From assembly GCA_900549775.1 (NCBI GenBank), contig URPR01000016.1, positions 1 through 28,010 of the forward strand: a DNA stretch of 28,010 bases. Reading direction: 5' to 3'. This stretch comes from an uncultured Oscillospiraceae bacterium (GTDB taxonomy: Bacteria; Bacillota; Clostridia; Oscillospirales; Acutalibacteraceae). A model generated the notes under the pieces. That model made no database searches. It saw only the letters and a list, made by a program, of their open reading frames with translations, and had not been told where the DNA came from. Of the stretch, positions 15,282 through 23,468 are shown one piece after another. Position 1 is the stretch's first letter; every line of letters starts with the position of its first letter. The position numbers were made by a program, and so were the translations under genes.

Positions 15282-15303
15282 CTAGTTCTCTTGGTTATAA
15301 CGT

Positions 15304-15338
15304 AATTAAAAACCACCAGATCGCTGGTGGTTTTAATT
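15304..15338 (-). terminator. Terminator of rplM-rpsI
   Basis: AAAACCACCAG and CTGGTGGTTTT form a perfect 11-bp stem with a 4-base loop, followed on the minus strand by TTAATTACG after the T-run. It lies 10 bases beyond the rpsI stop. Confidence 0.9.
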
Positions 15339-15347
15339 TCGTACTTA

Positions 15348-15749
15348 TTATCTCTTTGAGAACTGAGGAGCACGACGTGCTGCTTTGAGACCGTATTTTT
15401 TACGTTCTTTCATTCTTGGGTCACGCGTTAAGAAACCTGCTTTTTTAAGTACAGGACGAAGATTCTCAGCATCGTACTGAAGTAATGCTCTGGAAATTCC
15501 ATGACGTATAGCTCCAGCTTGACCGGTAACACCGCCGCCAGCAACTGTACACTTAATGTCGAACATTTCATTTGTATTTGTAAGCATAAGCGGTTGACGA
15601 ACAATAAGTTTCAGAGTTTCAAGACCAAAATAATCGTCTATATCTCTGCCATTAATTATAATTTTTCCTGTTCCTTTGTAGACTCTAACTCTAGCTATTG
15701 AACTTTTTCTTCTTCCGGTTCCGTAAAGATATGATGTATTATCGTACAT
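15348..15749 (-). CDS. rpsI: 30S ribosomal protein S9
   Basis: S9 is a small-subunit head protein whose C-terminal tail reaches the P-site tRNA. The sequence has GTGRRKSSIARV near residues 11-22, VAGGGVTGQAGAIRHGISRAL split across about 69-89, and the conserved tail RRAPQFSKR ending in the universal SKR. The 133-residue length is standard. It lies 16 bases after rplM, the invariant bacterial pair. Confidence 0.97.
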   Translation of the reverse strand: MYDNTSYLYGTGRRKSSIARVRVYKGTGKIIINGRDIDDYFGLETLKLIVRQPLMLTNTNEMFDIKCTVAGGGVTGQAGAIRHGISRALLQYDAENLRPVLKKAGFLTRDPRMKERKKYGLKAARRAPQFSKR

Positions 15750-15765
15750 AGTGCTGCTCCTTTCT

Positions 15766-16194
15766 TTATATATCTAAATTTTCTGGTTTTTGAGCTTCAT
15801 GACAATGTTCATTGCCTGCAAAAACTCTCAGCCTTGTTAATGCTTTTCTACCGATGGTTGTATCAGGTATCATACCTTTAACAGCTAGCATCATAGCTCT
15901 GTCTGGTCTTTCTGTCATAAGCTTGTCATATCTGACTTCCTTTAAGTGACCTATATAACCTGTATGGCGATAATAAAACTTTTGAGTTAGTTTATTTCCT
16001 GTTAATTTAGCGTCCTTACAATTTATAATAATAACATGATCACCGCAATCAACATGAGGCGTAAAGGTTGGTTTGTGTTTTCCTCTAAGCAATACAGCTG
16101 CTTTAGCTGCAACTCGTCCCAGTGGTTTACCTTTTGCGTCTAGAACATACCACTTACGTTCTACTTCATGCGGTTTTTGCATAAAAGTTGACAT
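15766..16194 (-). CDS. rplM: 50S ribosomal protein L13
   Basis: L13 is an early-assembling large-subunit protein. Landmarks are VERKWYVLDAKGKPLGR (about residues 11-27), LRGKHKPTFTPHVDCGDHVI, the FYYRHTGYIGHLK segment and GMIPDTTIGRKALTRLRVFAG near the end. The 142-residue length is standard. The ATG follows TAGGAGGA. A consensus promoter lies about 40 bases upstream and drives both this gene and rpsI. Confidence 0.97.
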   Translation of the reverse strand: MSTFMQKPHEVERKWYVLDAKGKPLGRVAAKAAVLLRGKHKPTFTPHVDCGDHVIIINCKDAKLTGNKLTQKFYYRHTGYIGHLKEVRYDKLMTERPDRAMMLAVKGMIPDTTIGRKALTRLRVFAGNEHCHEAQKPENLDI

Positions 16195-16234
16195 TTTTAT
16201 TCCTCCTAAATTTTATAATTTTAATGCCAAAGTA

Positions 16235-16263
16235 ATTTTATCATGCTGCAAAGTTATTGTCAA
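16235..16263 (-). promoter_or_regulatory. Promoter of rplM-rpsI
   Basis: On the minus strand TTGACA and TAAAAT are 17 bases apart. The -35 is perfect and the -10 differs at one position. Confidence 0.8.
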
Positions 16264-16449
16264 CAACAAATCGCGATAAAATTAACTTAGGTTATAAAGA
16301 TCTGCATTTTTCTTTTATTTTTACATATTATACTCACTTGTTCTAAATTAATATTTAAAAAATAAAGATATTAATTTCATTAAAAAGATTTTAATCCATG
16401 ATATTTTATTGTATAATTGATTTGTAATTTTTTATTAAGGAGTGTTTTT

Positions 16450-17385
16450 ATGCCATTAGTGAATACTAAAGAGATGTTTAAGAAAGCTTATGAAGGCAAA
16501 TATGCTATCGGTGCATTTAATGTAAATAACATGGAGATAGTACAGGGTATAACCAGAGCATGTAAAGATTTGAACTCACCATTTATTTTGCAAGTCTCGG
16601 CTGGTGCCAGAAAATATGCGAGCCATAATTACCTTACTAAGTTAGTTGAAGCAGCGGTTTTAGAAACACCTCAGCCAATAGCGCTGCACCTCGATCATGG
16701 TGACAGTTTTGAGCTTTGCAAGAGCTGTATAGATGGAGGGTTTACTTCTGTCATGATTGACGGCTCGCACTTAAGTTACGAAGAGAATGTTGCTCTTTCT
16801 AAAAAGGTTGTTGAATATGCTCATCCTAGAAACGTTACAGTTGAAGCTGAACTCGGTCGTCTTGCAGGCATAGAGGACGATGTAAACGTAAACGATAAGG
16901 ACGCTTCCTACACAAACCCTGCACAGGTTGAAGATTTTGTAACCCGCACTGGGGTTGATTCTTTGGCTATAGCTATAGGAACGAGTCACGGAGCATATAA
17001 ATTTAAGCCAGGCCAGAAGCCACAGTTAAGATTTGACATACTAGAAGAAGTAGAAAAAAGGCTTCCTAATTTCCCGATAGTGCTTCATGGTGCCTCTTCT
17101 GTTATACCGGAGTTCGTCCACATGATAAACGAGCATGGAGGTAAAATGCCGGATGCAATTGGGATACCTGAAGATATGTTGAGAAAAGCTGCTCAAATGG
17201 CGGTTTGTAAAATAAATATAGACTCCGACTTACGTTTAGCTATGACAGCCACCATTAGAAAACATTTTGATGAAAATCCATCGCACTTTGACCCTCGCCA
17301 GTATTTAGCTCCAGCGCGTGAAGCTATTTATGAGATGGTTTCAAGGAAAATCACGAACGTCTTAGGCAGCGCAAACAAAGCATAA
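16450..17385 (+). CDS. fba: Class II fructose-1,6-bisphosphate aldolase
   Basis: A zinc-dependent glycolytic aldolase that splits fructose 1,6-bisphosphate to dihydroxyacetone phosphate and glyceraldehyde 3-phosphate. The first class II signature is LHLDHGD, with Asp82 as the general base and His83 as a zinc ligand. The second is EAELGRLAGIEDDV near residues 132-145. TSHGAYKF (about 178-185) and LHGASSV (about 212-218) supply the remaining metal and phosphate sites. The 311 residues match the longer bacterial subtype. The ATG follows TTAAGGAG; earlier in-frame starts have no such site. The 255-base gap upstream holds TATAAT at 16412-16417 with a poor -35, and a perfect 10-bp inverted repeat (16345-16354 with 16368-16377). 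Confidence 0.93.
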   Translation: MPLVNTKEMFKKAYEGKYAIGAFNVNNMEIVQGITRACKDLNSPFILQVSAGARKYASHNYLTKLVEAAVLETPQPIALHLDHGDSFELCKSCIDGGFTSVMIDGSHLSYEENVALSKKVVEYAHPRNVTVEAELGRLAGIEDDVNVNDKDASYTNPAQVEDFVTRTGVDSLAIAIGTSHGAYKFKPGQKPQLRFDILEEVEKRLPNFPIVLHGASSVIPEFVHMINEHGGKMPDAIGIPEDMLRKAAQMAVCKINIDSDLRLAMTATIRKHFDENPSHFDPRQYLAPAREAIYEMVSRKITNVLGSANKA

Positions 17386-17405
17386 TTTATGTTTATAAAG
17401 TAAAA

Positions 17406-17441
17406 ACAGTGGATCCTAAATATGCAATGGGATCCACTATT
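17406..17441. terminator. Bidirectional terminator between fba and aroF
   Basis: AGTGGATCC and GGATCCACT form a perfect 9-bp stem with a 13-base loop, followed by ATTTTATT on the plus strand and preceded by A-rich sequence that serves the minus strand. It separates two convergent genes. Confidence 0.85.
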
Positions 17442-17451
17442 TTATTATAAA

Positions 17452-18237
17452 CTAAAATGTATTAATAGCACTATGTACTGCCTTAATTTTTCTCACCAGG
17501 GTAGCATATTCCGACAAACCGATTTGCTGATGAGCATCCGATTTAGCTTTTCCTGCGTTTGGGTGCACCTCTACCATAATTCCGTTAGCACCTGCCGCCA
17601 CAGAAGCTAAAGCCAAAGCTTCTACATATTTTTTGTTGCCGCAAGCATGTGATGGATCGACTATTACCGGCAAAAAGCTTAAATCTTTAACTACGGGAAC
17701 TGAAGAAATGTCTAAAGTGTTTCTGGTGGCAGTTTCAAATGTTTTAATTCCTCTTTCGCATAAAATAACATCATAATTTCCTTGAGACAGTACGTATTCA
17801 GCGGCAAGTAGCCATTCTTTTATGGTGTTTCCCATCCCACGCTTTAATATAACCGGTTTTTTTATTCTACCTACAGACTTTAAAAGCTCAAAGTTTTGCA
17901 TATTTCTTGCGCCTATTTGGACTATGTCACAATACTCAGAAACTAACTCTAAATTTTTCTCTGATGTAACTTCTGTGACGGTTTTCATATCTAACAGAGT
18001 TCCTACTTTTTTTAAGATCTCCAGCCCTTCTTTGCCTAGTCCTTGAAAGGAATACGGCGAGGTTCTGGGCTTAAATGCACCTGCGCGTAAATATTCCCCA
18101 CCCAAGTTTTTTATATGACTTGCCACTTCGTAAAGCTGATCAAAAGACTCTACGGCACAAGGACCCGCGATTAGCATCAAATCTTTTTTGTTTGCAAATT
18201 TATTTTTGGACTTTATTATTTCAGAATTTCCTATCAT
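17452..18237 (-). CDS. aroF: 3-deoxy-7-phosphoheptulonate (DAHP) synthase, short form
   Basis: Catalyses the first step of the shikimate pathway, from phosphoenolpyruvate and erythrose 4-phosphate. It belongs to the type I-beta group by IAGPCAVES (residues 23-31), AGAFKPRTSPYSFQGLG (52-68), ILKRGMGNTIKEWL in the middle and DPSHACGNKKYVE near 193-205. At 261 residues it is the bare barrel: the N-terminal ferredoxin-like regulatory domain of about 70 residues in Thermotoga-type enzymes, and the chorismate mutase fusion of Bacillus, are both missing. Feedback control by those routes is therefore not expected. The only ATG in frame lies an unusually long 19 bases after AAGGAGG. It follows srtB by 24 bases. 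Confidence 0.93.
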   Translation of the reverse strand: MIGNSEIIKSKNKFANKKDLMLIAGPCAVESFDQLYEVASHIKNLGGEYLRAGAFKPRTSPYSFQGLGKEGLEILKKVGTLLDMKTVTEVTSEKNLELVSEYCDIVQIGARNMQNFELLKSVGRIKKPVILKRGMGNTIKEWLLAAEYVLSQGNYDVILCERGIKTFETATRNTLDISSVPVVKDLSFLPVIVDPSHACGNKKYVEALALASVAAGANGIMVEVHPNAGKAKSDAHQQIGLSEYATLVRKIKAVHSAINTF

Positions 18238-18261
18238 TTTAGTTTATTTTATTTATCCTCC

Positions 18262-19197
18262 TTAATTTGTATTTTTGTACCAACTAAGTTTCCCAGCTTT
18301 TAAAGATTCTTTAAAACTGGTGACATCTGGCTTGGCTCCACCGTACTTGCTGTAGTATGCATCCGGATATAGCGGTGAAGGATTATATTTAGCTTGTGCG
18401 ACATCGACTGAAATATCTTCTCCATCACGAACTTTTCGCGCTACAACGACAGTTCTGAAATCTTTTAATTCATATGAGCAAGTTGAAAGAGTGATAAGTT
18501 CATCGTTTTCGTTTACATCTACAGGTGTGTCGATGATAGAACGAATTTTTACCTTGTAAATATATTCCAAAAAAGAATCTTTGCTTTTGAAATTAGAAGT
18601 TAAATACGGGAAAAGTTCACCATTCTCTGGGTTTGCGTTGGTTTTAAATACAGATATTATTTTCCATTTGTTTTTGCTTTTGATTGTATCGAAAGTGAAA
18701 ACCGGAGTTGATTTATAGAAGCTTAAATCTGCGAACTTACAAATGTATGCAAACATACTGCCGTTGTTCATGTGGTGCCCATGCAGCAAAACATTTTTGG
18801 GGTTCGTGTCGATATTGCAAATGCTGTCTATAAAGATGCTGCCGTATTTTGAGTATTCCTTTTTATAGTTGTGGTATAAATAAAAATCTGAATACAAAAC
18901 AGGATAATCTATAGGCGTATTTTCAATTTTTATCCATCCCTTTATATCGCTATTAATCTGCAGCAGATTTTCCAAACCGATCGGAGTAACAGGTTCCTCG
19001 CTGTCATTATCTTCATTATTGTTACTGTAATATATTTTCTGTATTTCATCAATTGTATTTTCATTTTTACGAGGGTCAATGACGAGAATCTTTAACAAAA
19101 AATATCCGGAAACGAGTAGTACTATAACACTTATAATTATTAAGATATTATAAAATAAGATTTTCTTCTTTTTATTATCCGCATATTCCTTTTTCAA
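18262..19197 (-). CDS. srtB: Class B sortase
   Basis: A membrane-bound cysteine transpeptidase that attaches surface proteins to the cell wall. A Lys-rich start and one membrane helix (about residues 14-39) lead to the catalytic domain. The catalytic residues are His141 in LLHGHHM, Cys240 in TLSTC and Arg248 in DFRTVVVARK. The 120-residue insert and SPVDV-like region fit class B. The TTG start is chosen because GAAGGAGAT lies 6 bases upstream; the frame is open 9 codons further but overlaps thiI. No protein with an obvious class B sorting signal is in the window, so its substrates lie elsewhere. It starts 16 bases after the thiI stop. Confidence 0.92.
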   Translation of the reverse strand: MKKEYADNKKKKILFYNILIIISVIVLLVSGYFLLKILVIDPRKNENTIDEIQKIYYSNNNEDNDSEEPVTPIGLENLLQINSDIKGWIKIENTPIDYPVLYSDFYLYHNYKKEYSKYGSIFIDSICNIDTNPKNVLLHGHHMNNGSMFAYICKFADLSFYKSTPVFTFDTIKSKNKWKIISVFKTNANPENGELFPYLTSNFKSKDSFLEYIYKVKIRSIIDTPVDVNENDELITLSTCSYELKDFRTVVVARKVRDGEDISVDVAQAKYNPSPLYPDAYYSKYGGAKPDVTSFKESLKAGKLSWYKNTN

Positions 19198-19213
19198 TTT
19201 CCCATCTCCTTCG

Positions 19214-20383
19214 TTAATATACAATAGTCACAGATATCCCATTTAAAGCTTCAACTATTAGACAGTCTGCATCTAAACGATTTTCAGCTTCCAAAACGTC
19301 GTCAAGTTTTGGCTTAGTTCTGGGATGTTTCGGAGTAAAGACGGTACAGCAATCTTCGTATGGTTCTATTGAAATGTTAAATGTATCTATTTTCCTAGAA
19401 ATAGCCACAATTTCATCTTTATCCATCCCTATCAATGGTCTAAATATAGGCATACTGACAGGCGAGTTGGTGCAATAAATAGCCTGTAAGGTTTGGCTGG
19501 CAACTTGTCCCAAACTTTCCCCTGTGATTAAAGCTAAACACCCCCGGCGTTCCGCTATTTTTTCAGAAATTTTCATCATGAACCTTCGCATTATTATGGT
19601 AAATAAATCCTCGGGACATTTGCTTTTTATTTCTTCTTGTATGTGTGTAAACGGCACAGTTATCATCTCTATGCGATTACTGTACCTAGCTACCTTTTCA
19701 AGCAACCTTTTTACTTTATCTTCTGCTCGAGGGCTTGTATACGGTGGGCTTGCAAAATGAACCGCAGTGAGCTCAAGACCTCTTTTTGCCATCATGTAAG
19801 AAGCAACAGGACTGTCAATTCCACCTGAAATAAGTGTAACCGCCTTGATTCCCATTCCACTCGGTATGCCGCCTGCCCCTTCTATGGCGTTGCCGCGTAT
19901 GAAAGCGTTGTGATCTCTTATTTCCACTGTAACTATAATGTCCGGATTTAGAACATTTACGCTTAAGTTTTCAAAGTGTTCAAGTATGTATCCCCCGATT
20001 TCTCGTGAAATCTCAGGGGATTTTAAAGGAAATTTTTTATCTGAGCGTTTAGTTTCCACTTTGAAGGTTTTTAAATTTTCCAAAGTATCTTTTAAATAAG
20101 CAACAGTGGTTTCTTTTATAGAATCCATGTTTTTTTCGCATATGGCAGCTCTTGAAAAATTAGCTATACCGAAAACTGTCGCGATCTCTTGTAAAACTTC
20201 GTCAAGATCTATGCTATCATCTTTCGGTATAAGTGTTATGGTTGACTGCAAATTTTCTACAGAAAAATCTCCAAATGGTTCAACCTTCTTCTTTATATTT
20301 TTAACTAGCCTACTTTCAAAGTTTTTTCTGTTAAGACCCTTTAGAACTATTTCGCCAATTTTTATTAATATAATTTCCTTCAT
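19214..20383 (-). CDS. thiI: tRNA 4-thiouridine synthetase ThiI
   Basis: ThiI adenylates U8 of tRNA and exchanges it for sulfur; it can also serve thiamine synthesis. Residues 1-60 form the N-terminal ferredoxin-like part, about 60-165 the THUMP domain (IRGNAIEGAGGIPSGMG at its end), and 170-389 the PP-loop ATPase with SGGIDS at 186-191. The rhodanese domain of enteric ThiI is absent, as in other Firmicutes, so persulfide must come directly from the adjacent cysteine desulfurase. The ATG three codons into the open frame is chosen because AAAGGA sits 8 bases before it. It lies 15 bases after nifS. Confidence 0.95.
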   Translation of the reverse strand: MKEIILIKIGEIVLKGLNRKNFESRLVKNIKKKVEPFGDFSVENLQSTITLIPKDDSIDLDEVLQEIATVFGIANFSRAAICEKNMDSIKETTVAYLKDTLENLKTFKVETKRSDKKFPLKSPEISREIGGYILEHFENLSVNVLNPDIIVTVEIRDHNAFIRGNAIEGAGGIPSGMGIKAVTLISGGIDSPVASYMMAKRGLELTAVHFASPPYTSPRAEDKVKRLLEKVARYSNRIEMITVPFTHIQEEIKSKCPEDLFTIIMRRFMMKISEKIAERRGCLALITGESLGQVASQTLQAIYCTNSPVSMPIFRPLIGMDKDEIVAISRKIDTFNISIEPYEDCCTVFTPKHPRTKPKLDDVLEAENRLDADCLIVEALNGISVTIVY

Positions 20384-20398
20384 AAAATACATCCTTTA

Positions 20399-21529
20399 TC
20401 AACTTTTTACTAAAGTATTTATGCCTTCCTTTAAATAGAATATGAACCCATCGATATCATCTTTTGTGTTGTACTTCGAGAAGCTTACCCTTATAGATGA
20501 AGTTATTCTTTTGTCGTCAAACCCTAAAGCCTTTAGCACGCGGCTTTTTTTACCTTTAGCGCAGGCCGAGCCACCCGATACATAAACGCCTCTAGACGAT
20601 AAAAAGTGTAACATGGTTTCAGCTTTTATATTTCCTGTGGAGAAGTTTACGACGTACGGGAGAGCATTTTCCCCAGAGTTTAACATTATGCCGTCAATTT
20701 TTGATAATTGTTCTGTCAGGTACTCCTTTAATAAAGTAGCTTTTTCGTAATTTTTTTCCAATTCAAATTCGCTCACAGCTGCACCAAACGCTGCTATAAG
20801 TGGAGCTGATTCCGTGCCCGGTCGAATTTTATCTTGCTGTTCTCCTCCGAAAATTATAGGATGAATTCTTTTATTTTTGGCTTTATATAAAACTCCGACA
20901 CCTTTTGGCGCATGAACTTTATGAGCCGAAATGGATATTAAGTCCGCCTTAATTTTGTTAGCTTTTACCGGTATTTTTCCGAAAGCTTGTACAGCGTCAA
21001 CGTGAAAAACAGCCGGTGAATGCTTCTGCTCTATACATTTTCGGACTTCTTCAACAGGCAAGATTGACCCTACTTCATTATTCACCATCATTAAACTTAC
21101 TAGGATAGTGTCTTCATCTATAGCGCTTAATATTTGTTCTTTTTTTATACAACCTGTAGCATCTGGTTGTAAATATACTACTTGAAAACCATTCTCTTCA
21201 AGTTCTTTACACGAAGCATAAACTGAAGAATGCTCTATCGCTGTAGTTACAATCTTATTTCCTCGTCTTCTCATGGAGTTCACAGAGCCAAATATCGCTA
21301 AGTTATTGCTTTCTGTACCGCCAGACGTGAAATAAATTTCGTCACTTTCGGTAGATAACTCTTTCGCTATGATTTTCCTAGCGTTTTCTATTTCTTTTTG
21401 AGATTGAAACCCTTTATCGTGAAGAGAAGATGGATTCCCGTAATTTTCTCTCATCATTTCAGTTGCTTTTTCTATTCCAGATTCACATACTTTAGTCGTT
21501 GCACTATTATCTAAATATATTTCGCGCAA
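20399..21529 (-). CDS. Cysteine desulfurase, NifS/IscS family (ThiI partner)
   Basis: A PLP enzyme that takes sulfur from cysteine and passes it on as persulfide. Features are YLDNSATT at residues 5-12, FTSGGTESNN (67-76), HVDAVQAFGK (176-185), the Schiff-base Lys204 in SAHKVHAPKG, and the catalytic Cys323 in SGGSACAKGK, with a loop typical of group I. The 376-residue length is normal. TTG is taken as start because AAGGAGG lies 8 bases upstream; the open frame extends 24 codons further without a start signal. Being paired with thiI and with no iscU nearby, it is probably dedicated to tRNA thiolation, as NifZ is in Bacillus. Confidence 0.93.
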   Translation of the reverse strand: MREIYLDNSATTKVCESGIEKATEMMRENYGNPSSLHDKGFQSQKEIENARKIIAKELSTESDEIYFTSGGTESNNLAIFGSVNSMRRRGNKIVTTAIEHSSVYASCKELEENGFQVVYLQPDATGCIKKEQILSAIDEDTILVSLMMVNNEVGSILPVEEVRKCIEQKHSPAVFHVDAVQAFGKIPVKANKIKADLISISAHKVHAPKGVGVLYKAKNKRIHPIIFGGEQQDKIRPGTESAPLIAAFGAAVSEFELEKNYEKATLLKEYLTEQLSKIDGIMLNSGENALPYVVNFSTGNIKAETMLHFLSSRGVYVSGGSACAKGKKSRVLKALGFDDKRITSSIRVSFSKYNTKDDIDGFIFYLKEGINTLVKS

Positions 21530-21577
21530 TGATTTTTCCTCCTTAATTGTGAAACAAACAGGATATTTCACTTTCAT

Positions 21578-21605
21578 ATTATACACTATAAATACCTGCA
21601 TTAAA
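21578..21605 (-). promoter_or_regulatory. Possible promoter of nifS-thiI-srtB-aroF
   Basis: On the minus strand TATAAT is perfect and TTTAAT lies 16 bases upstream as a weak -35. It is the only candidate in the gap, and the four downstream genes are closely spaced on one strand. Confidence 0.45.
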
Positions 21606-21666
21606 ATAGTGTACTTAATATTAAAATATGAATATTTTCACTTATTTGGGAAAAATATTTTTATTG

Positions 21667-21672
21667 TATAAT
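21667..21672 (+). promoter_or_regulatory. Possible -10 of the ypeB transcript
   Basis: A perfect TATAAT precedes the cloverleaf palindrome, but no good -35 lies 16-18 bases upstream. If it is used, the transcript begins just before the palindrome, which would then form the 5' leader of ypeB. A forespore sigma factor could also recognise this region; I cannot decide from sequence. Confidence 0.3.
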
Positions 21673-21681
21673 TTTTTGGAT

Positions 21682-21801
21682 TGTACTTGGCGCGCGGCTG
21701 CGCAAATGCGAAAAAATTTTTCGCATTTAAATAATCTTTTCGGTAAGAAAAGATTATTTGCAGCAAAACGGTATTTTGCTGCGGCGCAGCCGCGCGCTAC
21801 A
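21682..21801. repeat. 120-bp perfect cloverleaf palindrome (four-way junction)
   Basis: The outer stem GCGCGCGGCTGCGC (21690-21703) pairs perfectly with 21784-21797, and after a 4-base bulge TGTA (21682-21685) pairs with TACA (21798-21801). Inside lie three consecutive perfect hairpins: 12 bp with 1-base centre (21704-21728), 13 bp with loop GGTAA (21729-21759) and 9 bp with loop CGGTA (21760-21782). Only one junction base (21783) is unpaired. The GC-only foot stands out in AT-rich surroundings. The loops of the second and third hairpins share CGGTA. It could be a mobile palindromic repeat, a structured RNA leader of ypeB, or a protein-binding cruciform. The open frame across it is an artefact of its composition. 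Confidence 0.9.
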
Positions 21802-21845
21802 GAAAGACAAAATGCTGTAAAGATTCTTGTAAAGGAGAATACCTC

Positions 21846-23201
21846 ATGACGAAAACCTCGGTATTAAGACGAAAAGTAAAGTTAATAAGTTTTTCTACGT
21901 TTATAGGAGTAGTTTTAATATTACTTGCAACTTCGGGGTACACATTAGCCAACAAGTATAAACGAGACATAGAGTATGGCTACTTGCGCTCTTTAAATGA
22001 ACTATCAGATTCTATATCGACTTTAGAAGTGACTATGAACAAGGGAATATATGCAAACACAATGCCGCAACAGTTTGGTCTTGCTAATAAAATAATTTCA
22101 CAAACTGTGGCAGCAAAAATGGCGTTAGAGCAGCTACCTGTAGATTATTTAGGGTTAGATAACATTAATAAATTCGTAAGCCAAACGGGAGACTTTGCAA
22201 ACTATTTAACTTCAACTATATCTAAGGGACAAACTGCAACTGATGAAGAAATGGAAAATTTAAAGAAACTAGGGGAGTATGCAAAAACGGTCAATTCTGA
22301 TTTGAAGGAAATAATAGCACATTTAGATTCGGGGAAAATTGACAAAAGCAAAATTTCGACAGCTTTTAGCAATTTAAACGAAAATGAGTCTAAGAATAAT
22401 GTGTTAGCTACAGCTTTTAAAGAGATGAACGACAACTTTACAAATTACCCATCTCTGATTTACGATGGACCATTTTCGGATCATATAACTAGGATGAAAT
22501 CAAAATTTTTAGAAAATGTTCCTGAAGTTTCTAAGGAACAAGCCAAAGAAAATATTGTCAAGTTTTTGGGGGGCAATAACGTTGCAAATTTAGAATATGT
22601 TTCTGAAACCAGCGGAAATTTACCTGAATACAAATTTAAGACAAATTCAGCGGAGATTTCTGTTACTAAACAAGGCGGGTATGTAAATTACATTCTTAAA
22701 AATCGAGAAATTTCAGACGTTAAATTAAGTTTCAATGAAGCTTCGCACTTAGCTAAGGAGTTTATGTCAAAAAGTAATATGGGTGATATGAAAGAAAGTT
22801 ACTATTCCATAAATAACGGCATTTGTACAATAAATTATGCTTACTCTAAAAACAACGTAATATGCTATCCTGATCTGATAAAAATAGGCGTGGCTCTGGA
22901 TAATGGAGAAATAATGTCTTATAATTCCACAGGCTATTTAATGAACCACAGTGACAGAAATTTACCTGGTAAAATTATTACTCAAGATGAGGCTAAGGGG
23001 AAACTTAGTAAATATTTAAAACCTGAGGATGGTAACCTAGCAGTGATACCGACAGCGGGACTGAATGAAGTTTTATGTTACGAGTTTGAATGTACAGGTG
23101 AAAATAAAGACAAAGTTTTAGTTTATATAAATGCTCAAACAGGTTTAGAGGAACAAATTTTCGTTGTAATAAGTTCTGACAATGGAACATTAGTTATATA
23201 G
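21846..23201 (+). CDS. ypeB: Spore germination protein YpeB
   Basis: YpeB is a spore inner-membrane protein that stabilises and localises the cortex-lytic enzyme SleB. A signal anchor (about residues 12-34) is followed by a mostly helical N-terminal domain (to about 215) and three PepSY-type repeats in the C-terminal half. These start near VSKEQAKENIVKFLGG, VKLSFNEASHLAKEF and ITQDEAKGKLSKYL, and the last ends in a VYINAQTGLEEQI strand. The 451-residue length is normal. The ATG follows AAAGGAGAA. sleB usually sits directly upstream but is absent here; the cloverleaf element and the divergent nifS operon are there instead. Confidence 0.92.
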   Translation: MTKTSVLRRKVKLISFSTFIGVVLILLATSGYTLANKYKRDIEYGYLRSLNELSDSISTLEVTMNKGIYANTMPQQFGLANKIISQTVAAKMALEQLPVDYLGLDNINKFVSQTGDFANYLTSTISKGQTATDEEMENLKKLGEYAKTVNSDLKEIIAHLDSGKIDKSKISTAFSNLNENESKNNVLATAFKEMNDNFTNYPSLIYDGPFSDHITRMKSKFLENVPEVSKEQAKENIVKFLGGNNVANLEYVSETSGNLPEYKFKTNSAEISVTKQGGYVNYILKNREISDVKLSFNEASHLAKEFMSKSNMGDMKESYYSINNGICTINYAYSKNNVICYPDLIKIGVALDNGEIMSYNSTGYLMNHSDRNLPGKIITQDEAKGKLSKYLKPEDGNLAVIPTAGLNEVLCYEFECTGENKDKVLVYINAQTGLEEQIFVVISSDNGTLVI

Positions 23202-23245
23202 TTTTAACTATTTTACAGCGAAAATAAGAAAATTTATATATGATA

Positions 23246-23274
23246 TTTACTTTAAGTGTAAACTGTGGTATAAT
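23246..23274 (+). promoter_or_regulatory. Promoter of the second double-glycine peptide
   Basis: TTTACT and a perfect TATAAT are 17 bases apart. Transcription would start about 22 bases before the ribosome-binding site. It makes the peptide gene a one-gene unit. Confidence 0.65.
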
Positions 23275-23303
23275 ATAAATACTAATGAAAAGGAGGAATG
23301 AAG

Positions 23304-23468
23304 ATGGAAAATAAAAAGAATAAAAAGCAACCAGGCGATGAAAAAATAAATGAGCCCGACTTAGCTGTTGTTTCAGGGGGAAATAGAAATAATGAAATGA
23401 CGAAAGAATTTTCGCAAGAGGAAACACAGAAAACCTTAATTGACCTATTGGGTATACCGAAAGAATAA
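23304..23468 (+). CDS. Double-glycine-leader peptide, 54 aa
   Basis: The peptide starts MENKKNKKQP and its residues 15-26 read INEPDLAVVSGG. This fits the double-glycine leader pattern: hydrophobic at -12, acidic at -8, Leu at -7, Val at -4, Gly-Gly at -2/-1. Cleavage would leave a 28-residue product beginning NRNNEMTKEF and ending LLGIPKE, which has helix-forming, amphipathic character and no Cys. The N-terminus resembles that of the peptide at 1260 (MEKKNK against MENKKNK). AAAAGGAGGA precedes the ATG by 5-7 bases, with a promoter in front and a strong terminator 1 base after the stop. No exporter is nearby. Confidence 0.75.
   Translation: MENKKNKKQPGDEKINEPDLAVVSGGNRNNEMTKEFSQEETQKTLIDLLGIPKE

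Noticed and set aside
18262..19197. Sortase substrate encoded nearby
   Set aside because: The surface proteins in the window (106, 737, 11408) have membrane anchors without a recognisable class B sorting motif plus tail.
21628..21849. Open frame of 73 codons spanning the cloverleaf
   Set aside because: It exists because the palindrome lacks stops in that frame. It has no ribosome-binding site, and the translation is the reflection of the repeat.
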